A DNA stretch of 59,119 bases from an uncultured Geobacteraceae bacterium. GTDB taxonomy: Bacteria; Desulfobacterota; Desulfuromonadia; Geobacterales; Pseudopelobacteraceae. Below are positions 53,301 through 59,119 of the stretch, piece after piece. A program made the translations under genes and the position numbers. Within the stretch, counting starts at the first letter, position 1. Each line of letters starts with the position of its first letter. The notes beneath the pieces were generated by a model. That model saw only the letters and a program-made list of their open reading frames with translations, was not told the origin of the DNA and ran no database searches. Location of the stretch: positions 1-59,119 of the forward strand of contig CAIQWT010000031.1 of assembly GCA_903875605.1 (NCBI GenBank), read 5' to 3'.

Positions 53301-56078
53301 CGCACCAGTATGACCAGCACCACACTATCGGGCAAGCACGACCGCCACCTCAATTACTCCACCAACACAGCACTGGGACGTGGTAACAGCCTCAACTGCA
53401 TCGACTGCCACGCCAAAACCGTCAGCAGCAACACAACAATCAGCGATCTTACGAAACATGTTAACGGCCTGGCCGACTACTCCGGCGCCAGAGCAGGTCG
53501 CAGCTACAACACAACAAGCAAAGCCTGCAGCAATCTCTACTGCCACTCAAACGGCAATCCGAACGCCATGGTATTCGTCAACATGACCGGTAGCAAATCC
53601 TGGAGTGGCAGTGGCTCACTGGGTTGTAACGGCTGTCACGGCAGAAGTAACGCACTCGGAACCCCCGACTACGCAAACGGCGGCGCCGGCACATCTACAT
53701 CCAACAGTCACCCCAATCATGTCGTTGCAGTTGGCGTAACAGACACCACCGGCTGTACCAACTGCCACGCCAAAACAGCAGACGCAACGGTCGCCGGTAA
53801 ATTCAAAGATTACTCCGCCAGCAGCTATCATATCAACGGTAAGCGCGATGTAGCCTTTAAGGCCATTGCCGGTAAAACCGGATCCTTTAACGGCACAACC
53901 TGTTCGGCAACTTATTGCCACGGCGCGGTCCCCTCTCCATCCTGGGGCTCTCCATCGCTTACATGCAACAGTTGTCACAGCGCCAACAGCGTGCTCCCTG
54001 GCGCCCATAAAATACACGTACAGACCACTGCCATAGCGAGCAGCTATCTGAATATGTCAGGTAACGTCAGCACCGCGGGCAGTTACCGCTTCAGCTGCGC
54101 TGCCTGCCACAGCACCACCGGAGGGGCCCGTCATTCAGATGGCCCTGCCAACAGCCTTGGTGCTGCAGAAGTATTCTTCGGCTTCACTTCAGCATCCATG
54201 AAAGGCAGCTACAGCTACGGAACCGCAGGTTCACCCACCGACAACGGCTTTGTCTGGTCAGGAGGCGGTGCCGGCTGCAACACAACCTACTGTCATAGCA
54301 ACGGCAACGGAGCCAACGGTTCAACAGTCGTTTCCTGGTCTACTACGAACAGCACCGGCAACTGTACACAATGCCATGGTGATGCCGCCACGCTGACCAC
54401 CGGTGCTCATGCAAAACACATTAATATCACAACCGGCAAAGGGCTTGGCTGCGTTGAGTGCCATGCAAAAACTGTCAGCAGTAACACGGTAATCAGTGAC
54501 AAAGCCAAACATGTCAATAAAGTAAAAGATGTCGGCTTTGCCAACTCCCCGGCAGCAACGTTTGCCTCAAGCAGTTGCGCCAATCTTTACTGTCATAGCA
54601 ATGGCACCAATCTGACAGGGCCATTTACCTCTGCATCTGTTGCTTGGAGTGCTGCTCCCGGATCTCTTGGTTGCAGTGGTTGCCATGACTCACCGCCAAA
54701 ATATGCCAAAGGTTTACCCAAGGCGAACAGTCATGATATCCATGCCGCTAATGGCTATTCATGCGACCTCTGTCACAGTACTGTAGTAAACGCGACGCCG
54801 GCGATTATAAACCAGACACTTCACGTCAACGGTGTTTATAATATTACCGCTGGCGGTGCAGTAACATTCACTCTTGGAAACGTACCAACTGCAACAACTG
54901 CAGCTCGCTGTTCAAACATATCGTGCCACGGCCCATCACCCAACGCTGCTACCTGGGGAGTCTCACTTGGCTGTCAGGCTTGCCATAGCGGAGCTGTCGA
55001 TGCAGATGTGTTTGTGGCTCCATTTAGTGCAGCAAGTCAGGTTTCGATAATTAATGATGCTGATTGGTTAACCACCGGTCATGGTCGCACTTCAGGCTCT
55101 TATGCGTCAGGGAATCCTGCAGCAAATCTGTCTGGTGCAAATGCTTGTCTCTATTGCCATGACAACAGCATAGGGCATAATGCGCTATCTAATCCATTCC
55201 GACTGCGTAGTTTTAGCGATGCAAGCTGGGGTAAAAACGGTGTGTGTATGGTGTGCCATGCTGCCGGATCAACCGGGGTTGTAGTTGATGGTGTCGCACG
55301 TAACGGTTCAAAAAAAGTTGCTTCCACCCATTATGGCTACAATCATACTGCTTCCAGAGATGCTGGCCAGTTCTGCTGGGATTGCCATGATGCCCACGGC
55401 GATGCGAACATCTATATGATCCATGATAATATTTATCGCACCTCAGACGTTGCTACAGGTGTACCTGTTGGCGTGCCATCAGGTACAGCTGCTCCGGTCG
55501 TATTTACTGCAGCTACGACCGGAACCGATTATGCGAAAAGCACTGCTCCTTTCACCGGAGTATGCAATGTGTGCCATACGGTTAACCAACATTACCGATC
55601 TGACTCCGGAGATGGCCACAATCAGAATACACGTTGTACCACCTGTCACTCGCACTCCGGGTCGGACCAGACCGCAGCATTTACACCCGTCGGATTATGC
55701 GACTCCTGTCACGGTTATCCGCCTGCTTCGCCAGGTTTCAAGGGCACGCAAAATAACTGGTCAACAGCTCGGATAGAAGATTATGCTGGTGCCGGTGGTG
55801 CGCATACAATCAATAATCATGTCAGTAAGACAGCAAAACCTTCAGAACAATTTGCTAACTGCACAAACTGCCACCGGCAGTCAGACCATATAATGGCGCC
55901 TACGGTGTTCCGCCCTTCCACAAATGTGAAGATTAGCGTAAATAGTCGTAAGGCATTCGTGCCGGGAGTATTGGCACGATACACATCAAACAGGAAAGAT
56001 GGTGCTGCTCATCTGGCAGGTAACTGTTCAAATATAAGCTGTCACTTTGGTGCATCACCCAGATGGGATCAGCAGTAA
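50376..56078 (+). CDS. Giant multihaem c-type cytochrome, 48 haem motifs
   Basis: This 1900-residue secreted protein has a signal peptide (cleavage probably after FAA, about 24) and by my count 48 putative haem motifs: 37 CXXCH, one CX3CH (CSNYCH) and ten CX4CH (such as CSTAYCH, CNTTYCH, CSNISCH). The first eleven are ordinary CXXCH motifs. The middle (about 500-1500) is built of repeats of about 75-105 residues, CX4CH - W-G-G/S turn - CXXCH - GSHxKH - CXXCH, which matches the Geobacter CX4CH/CXXCH repeat family. The last third returns to CXXCH with DAHG and GYPP segments. The role is extracellular or outer-surface electron transfer. A segment of about 52200-54500 uses more C-ending codons than its flanks. 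Confidence 0.93.
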   Translation: MKRSIFMALVIMVQAMLLTVGAFAAVTVSPPHSDETSGFVCTTCHTTHLTLGSTGYNNVCQNCHRPGDPAAGSKPITLADAANPFGSHSSTGLSRMYQTSHRWDGSDTNPAAGAQRPLQAQMTTNNLRARTDGQLACVRCHNQHDNSNGSFLRMANDQDQLCMDCHRTRNVQTHTSGSHPVGVPFNASKNGFKAIPANSTNPTADLNNNLKNGNVSCSTCHGVHFSDSRSSTVDDSAHFANLSSGDGFILRTDRRGVDPGARNDSPNICSSCHAGKKSHNMAGQDVQCADCHGAHVEYDPNDLNGSKGTNIYLIRRNLVAKDGKPTLKGGKLNQVFFRYTGSQKEYTNAQGTGVCQGCHAVPAPDNVFGYPPEHASSDPKVCNTCHFHNSTNGSFSGACTTCHGYPPSTANGLVGYARPEDAKTGATQDSPGAHVTHATGRYMACNTCHTGYAGKTMPSNTIDIGFAINGSNFRGFAGNVAGGGFNGTTLNSGYSWSNGSNTTLTTGNSSITCSNYCHGSTLTGGTITKPTWTISDGSQKTCGTCHGVTPATAPIAGSHTRHAAVSAIPCASCHGARLNNDHVNGSVEWDLGTLSGGATYKGSVSGSTGAIAPSASYGSCANVSCHSSGQAADGTAAPLTYGTPVWGGALSCGDCHKNMKTDVTAPGSHIKHAQSAGIACAICHNGYTETSTSATTHGDGSVNLAFSGIAATTSYSQGAAHTLGNGYGTCSTAYCHSAGQSSTGGALTAGDYATPGWGGAALGCGSCHKNMDSDPAAPGSHVKHAQTAAIACAACHAGYTETTVVSSTHANKNIDLSFAGTAAGTAYGKGTGYAAGSSVYATCTTSYCHSTGQSLTGSGTTPVWGGAALGCGSCHVDMSSSSSATGSHIKHARTYGISCDVCHGTGYSATSVVYPGHVNKTINLASGIGYSNGASFVPGTSYGTCSTTTCHSNGTTTAWGSGPLPADCSGCHGIKRTSMTSTTLSGKHDRHLNYSTNTALGRGNSLNCIDCHAKTVSSNTTISDLTKHVNGLADYSGARAGRSYNTTSKACSNLYCHSNGNPNAMVFVNMTGSKSWSGSGSLGCNGCHGRSNALGTPDYANGGAGTSTSNSHPNHVVAVGVTDTTGCTNCHAKTADATVAGKFKDYSASSYHINGKRDVAFKAIAGKTGSFNGTTCSATYCHGAVPSPSWGSPSLTCNSCHSANSVLPGAHKIHVQTTAIASSYLNMSGNVSTAGSYRFSCAACHSTTGGARHSDGPANSLGAAEVFFGFTSASMKGSYSYGTAGSPTDNGFVWSGGGAGCNTTYCHSNGNGANGSTVVSWSTTNSTGNCTQCHGDAATLTTGAHAKHINITTGKGLGCVECHAKTVSSNTVISDKAKHVNKVKDVGFANSPAATFASSSCANLYCHSNGTNLTGPFTSASVAWSAAPGSLGCSGCHDSPPKYAKGLPKANSHDIHAANGYSCDLCHSTVVNATPAIINQTLHVNGVYNITAGGAVTFTLGNVPTATTAARCSNISCHGPSPNAATWGVSLGCQACHSGAVDADVFVAPFSAASQVSIINDADWLTTGHGRTSGSYASGNPAANLSGANACLYCHDNSIGHNALSNPFRLRSFSDASWGKNGVCMVCHAAGSTGVVVDGVARNGSKKVASTHYGYNHTASRDAGQFCWDCHDAHGDANIYMIHDNIYRTSDVATGVPVGVPSGTAAPVVFTAATTGTDYAKSTAPFTGVCNVCHTVNQHYRSDSGDGHNQNTRCTTCHSHSGSDQTAAFTPVGLCDSCHGYPPASPGFKGTQNNWSTARIEDYAGAGGAHTINNHVSKTAKPSEQFANCTNCHRQSDHIMAPTVFRPSTNVKISVNSRKAFVPGVLARYTSNRKDGAAHLAGNCSNISCHFGASPRWDQQ
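52644..53000 (+). repeat. 36-base exact repeat inside the giant cytochrome gene
   Basis: The same 36 bases, encoding a WGGAALGCGSCH segment, occur at 52644-52679 and 52965-53000, 321 bases apart. They mark the core of the duplicated three-motif module. Confidence 0.85.
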
Positions 56079-56155
56079 CGCAACAATACAGAGAAGAAAG
56101 TCACGTCCATCATGGCACGTATAACAGTAGCACTTCTATGAAGAAGGAGTAGACA

Positions 56156-59119
56156 ATGGGAATTATCAGCGCACATATGACGAGGTATTCGCTCCTGATA
56201 ACAGGATTCTTTATGCTTGCGATGCCCCTGTACAGTGCCGGTATTGCCAGCGCCGGTACAGTTATCAAACAATGTAACGACTGCCATGGTATGCCGCCGA
56301 CCGATGCTCCACGGAAAGGTAACCCCCATTTTCAATCGTATTCGAGCGCCGTTACCGGTAACCACCAGACACATCTGTCCGCAACTCCGACTGCAGGTAA
56401 CTGCTCAATCTGTCACGCGCCGATTGCTGCTAATGCCTATAATCATCAGAATGATCAAATCAATATGGCAGGTAATGGTTCTATAAAAGGCGGAACATAT
56501 ACAAAGGGGGTGTTTTTTAACCAGACATCAATACCTGTATTAACCAACGCAACCTGCTCATCAGTCAGTTGTCATTTTGAAAAAGTGACCCCGGTCTGGG
56601 GCACTAACTCCGCTGCTACAACCTGCGCTATATGTCACGATGCCTCACCGGTCACATTTGCTCATACGAAGCATCTTTCTACAAATTTAGCGACAATTAC
56701 GTGTGCGACGTGCCACTCAAATCATATAAACGAGTCAAAACCTTTTTCACATGCAACGAGTTCCGGAAGGGCAATAGGCGTGATTGTGGGAACATACGCC
56801 GGATCAAATAATCAATATATGCCAAGCCAGACAGGTCGAGTGGTAGGTAGCTGTTCGGCGACATACTGTCATAGCTATGGCAACTTTAATAACGCAGGTG
56901 CGGTTGTAGCACCGACTGTCTTTAAAACTATCGCCTGGAATGCCGCCGCTGTCAGTTGCTCTGAGTGTCATGGCGATGGTCTAGCAAACGGGAAAGCTCA
57001 TCCGGTCTATGCTAGTGGTGCTGCCGCCTCTGCCACAGCAAACAGTCACGTTAAGCACGTTGAGAGCAGTCTGCTTAGCTGTGACTACTGTCATAACACA
57101 ACTACCATCGACTCAACTATTCCGCCAACAACAGTTGTTGCCGGTGGGTTGCATCTGAACGGTGCTGATAATGTATCTTTTAAGTCAAACGGAGGTAAAA
57201 CCGGAACATATGTTGCTGCTACTAAAACATGTGCAACAACTTACTGCCACGGGACCTCTAATAGCCCCGCCTGGGGCGCTTCCAGCACTTGCGTAAGCTG
57301 TCATGATGCAACTAGTGCGCTAATGCTGCGTCACGATAAACACTACAATAGTGTTATCGTTCCGACAGTGCTTGCCGGCAGTGTCGATTCCCATACAAGC
57401 TCAGCCTATGTGTACTCTTGCCTTGCTTGTCATCCATCCAACCAACATGCAACCGGCCCTGCATCCACAGCCGTTCCGCTTCAGGATGCAGCCGTTGCCG
57501 GTACGAAGATTACCTCCTATAGCAAAGGTACCGGTATAACCACAGTTGACGCCAAAGGTTTTAACTACACAACTAACGGTACCTGTACTACTGTCTGCCA
57601 CACCCGTGACGGATTAACAGCCTCTTCCGCTGTGGTGTCACAGAACTGGGGCACCACAGCTACCGGTACGTGCGGTGTTTGTCACAGCAAGGCCGGCGAT
57701 TCGTCTCCGACATGGTCAACCCCTCACTCAAAACACATCAATTCATATTCTGCCAATACCAGTATCACCTGTGGCAGCTGCCATGTTGGTACTGCTGCTG
57801 GTAATGCAGCTTTGCAAGCGACATCTCAGGCGAGGAATCAGCACCCCAATGGTAATAAAGATCTTGCGATGGATACCTTTGCAACAGGCGGATCTGTTGT
57901 CATTAACGGTGCCCAAGGCGCTCAGACATGTGCCAATACCTACTGTCATAGTAACGGCACTATAGCCGCGGGTATACACGCTGCGCTACCTTGGTCCGGT
58001 ACTTTCTCCACTTGTGGCGAATGCCATGGCAATGCGACTTCACTTGTCACAGGAACCCATTCCAAACATCTTGCTGTTACCGGCATAACCTGCAACAGCT
58101 GTCATAACGCAACAGCTTCCAACAATACGACTATTAGTTCTGTTGCCAACCACGTAAACAAAAATATAACCATCAACTTTGCATCTGCAGCAGCGCCTGG
58201 CAGTGGAACTTATAACGGCCAGATTGCAGGTGGTTCCACGGTTTACCAGAAAGTACCCGGTACGGCTGTTGGGGGGTGTGCAATCAACACCTGCCACGGA
58301 ATCAGTGCAACGGTAACCTGGGGCGGGGCACTATGGTCCGCCACTGACCAGTGCGGTAAGTGTCACGGCAGCAACACAGCCGGTGCGATTACCCAGGCGG
58401 CTCCGTTTTACAGTACCTCCTACCCAGTAAAAGTAACTGTCAACACCGATGCCAAGGTCGGGGCGCATACGAATCATTTGACATCTGCTCATACGATTGC
58501 CAGTAACTCCGCCTGCACAGATTGTCATGCTACGGTAAATAATGTTAGCTCTACAAACCACATGAATGGCGCTACAGACTTCGCCTTCAGTACATTGGCA
58601 TCAATAGCCAGTGCCAAAGCCGGTGGTGTTGCAACATATACAGCGGCAACAGGTGTCTGTACAAATGTATATTGTCATGGTGCCGGTATGGATAGCAACG
58701 TTTCCAACAACCCCGCTACAAGGGTTGTTGCACCTGTCTGGGGAACCCCGTTTTTGGATGCAACTGCAATTACGGTCGGTAACGGTGTAAATACTCCAGG
58801 TACCGGTAACTGCTCGAAGTGTCATGGTTATCCGCCTATGACGTCAACACATGCCGGCCAGGCTGCAACCGCCTGCATAGGTTGTCATGATCATGTTAAT
58901 GCATCAGGCACCGGTTTTACCGACGTTACTAAACATATAAATGGTGTTGTTGATGCATCCGGCGGCAGCTGTCTAGGGTGCCATGCAAAGCAGCAGGGCG
59001 CTCGTATAAACGTTATGCAGCAGTTTACCAGCGCTCAAAACTCACACCACTATCAAAGCACTACCAACAAGATCAGCACGGTTACCTGCTACGCCTGTCA
59101 CTGGGAAGCGAACGCTGAC
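56156..59119 (+). CDS. Second giant multihaem cytochrome, incomplete at window end
   Basis: The frame opens at the ATG at 56156 (GAAGGAG before it) and remains open to the last base, 988 codons. A signal peptide (LLITGFFMLAMPLYSAGIASA) is followed by 25 putative haem motifs so far: 18 CXXCH, six CX4CH (CSSVSCH, CSATYCH, CATTYCH, CANTYCH, CAINTCH, CTNVYCH) and one CX3CH (CTTVCH). The alternation of CX4CH and CXXCH, with W-G turns and H-x-x-H spacers, is the same as in the preceding gene, so the two are paralogues. A 77-base gap separates them and they are probably cotranscribed. The stop codon lies beyond the window. Confidence 0.93.
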   Translation, partial: MGIISAHMTRYSLLITGFFMLAMPLYSAGIASAGTVIKQCNDCHGMPPTDAPRKGNPHFQSYSSAVTGNHQTHLSATPTAGNCSICHAPIAANAYNHQNDQINMAGNGSIKGGTYTKGVFFNQTSIPVLTNATCSSVSCHFEKVTPVWGTNSAATTCAICHDASPVTFAHTKHLSTNLATITCATCHSNHINESKPFSHATSSGRAIGVIVGTYAGSNNQYMPSQTGRVVGSCSATYCHSYGNFNNAGAVVAPTVFKTIAWNAAAVSCSECHGDGLANGKAHPVYASGAAASATANSHVKHVESSLLSCDYCHNTTTIDSTIPPTTVVAGGLHLNGADNVSFKSNGGKTGTYVAATKTCATTYCHGTSNSPAWGASSTCVSCHDATSALMLRHDKHYNSVIVPTVLAGSVDSHTSSAYVYSCLACHPSNQHATGPASTAVPLQDAAVAGTKITSYSKGTGITTVDAKGFNYTTNGTCTTVCHTRDGLTASSAVVSQNWGTTATGTCGVCHSKAGDSSPTWSTPHSKHINSYSANTSITCGSCHVGTAAGNAALQATSQARNQHPNGNKDLAMDTFATGGSVVINGAQGAQTCANTYCHSNGTIAAGIHAALPWSGTFSTCGECHGNATSLVTGTHSKHLAVTGITCNSCHNATASNNTTISSVANHVNKNITINFASAAAPGSGTYNGQIAGGSTVYQKVPGTAVGGCAINTCHGISATVTWGGALWSATDQCGKCHGSNTAGAITQAAPFYSTSYPVKVTVNTDAKVGAHTNHLTSAHTIASNSACTDCHATVNNVSSTNHMNGATDFAFSTLASIASAKAGGVATYTAATGVCTNVYCHGAGMDSNVSNNPATRVVAPVWGTPFLDATAITVGNGVNTPGTGNCSKCHGYPPMTSTHAGQAATACIGCHDHVNASGTGFTDVTKHINGVVDASGGSCLGCHAKQQGARINVMQQFTSAQNSHHYQSTTNKISTVTCYACHWEANAD

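Overview
The window looks like chromosome from a member of the Geobacteraceae (Desulfuromonadota). The evidence is giant multihaem c-type cytochromes with the mixed CXXCH / CX4CH pattern typical of Geobacter, an acetyl-CoA hydrolase/transferase-type CoA transferase of the kind Geobacter uses for acetate activation, futalosine-pathway menaquinone synthesis (mqnE), a T-box in front of leuA, several sigma-54-type promoters, and a GEMM-I riboswitch in front of cytochrome genes. No rRNA, tRNA, CRISPR array or intact insertion sequence was seen.

Layout. 1-2.2 kb: end of a cold-shock protein, a YggT protein, a small membrane protein and fabH. 2.2-7.2 kb (minus strand): a tight operon cbiF-cbiG-pdxA-mqnE-methyltransferase, mixing cobalamin, pyridoxal phosphate and menaquinone synthesis. 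7.4-23.5 kb: mostly housekeeping genes (OmpA-type lipoprotein, Smr protein, CoA transferase, two roadblock-type proteins, a Xer recombinase, DedA, PgeF, ComM, UDP-glucuronate epimerase-like enzyme, Hsp33, TruA, TlpA and thioredoxin), plus a small secreted Ala/Lys-rich protein behind a sigma-54-type promoter. 23.6-29.0 kb: a haem/sirohaem operon (precorrin-2 dehydrogenase, CcsA/HemX-type membrane protein, hemA, hemC, cobA-hemD fusion), then ndk. 29.7-33.4 kb (minus): a nitrogen module, sigma-54 promoter - outer-membrane-type protein - glnK - amtB - soluble histidine kinase, with hairpins in two of the gaps. 33.6-41 kb: a Rieske protein and a chemotaxis/signalling island (CheR catalytic domain, a 1245-residue poly-HAMP chemoreceptor, CheW, and a rearranged hybrid kinase). 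cheW-mcp and the kinase each have a sigma-54-like promoter preceded by phased TGTAA-N4-TTACA palindromes, and an IS21-like end lies beside them. 41.2-43.8 kb: a peroxiredoxin and T-box-controlled leuA.

43.8 kb to the end is the most distinctive part. A promoter and a GEMM-I aptamer/terminator (probably the cGAMP-sensing subtype) precede a run of same-strand genes: a beta-barrel protein, a 5-haem lipoprotein, a multihaem lipoprotein, an NHL/Ig-like protein ending in a dockerin, a cohesin-like lipoprotein, a 1900-residue protein with 48 putative haem motifs, and a second giant cytochrome (25 motifs so far) running off the end. This reads as an outer-surface electron-transfer conduit switched by a cyclic dinucleotide and perhaps held together by a cohesin-dockerin contact.

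Starts were moved from the longest open frame where a Shine-Dalgarno sequence or family comparison favoured an internal codon. Names come from motif recognition only; no database search was possible.
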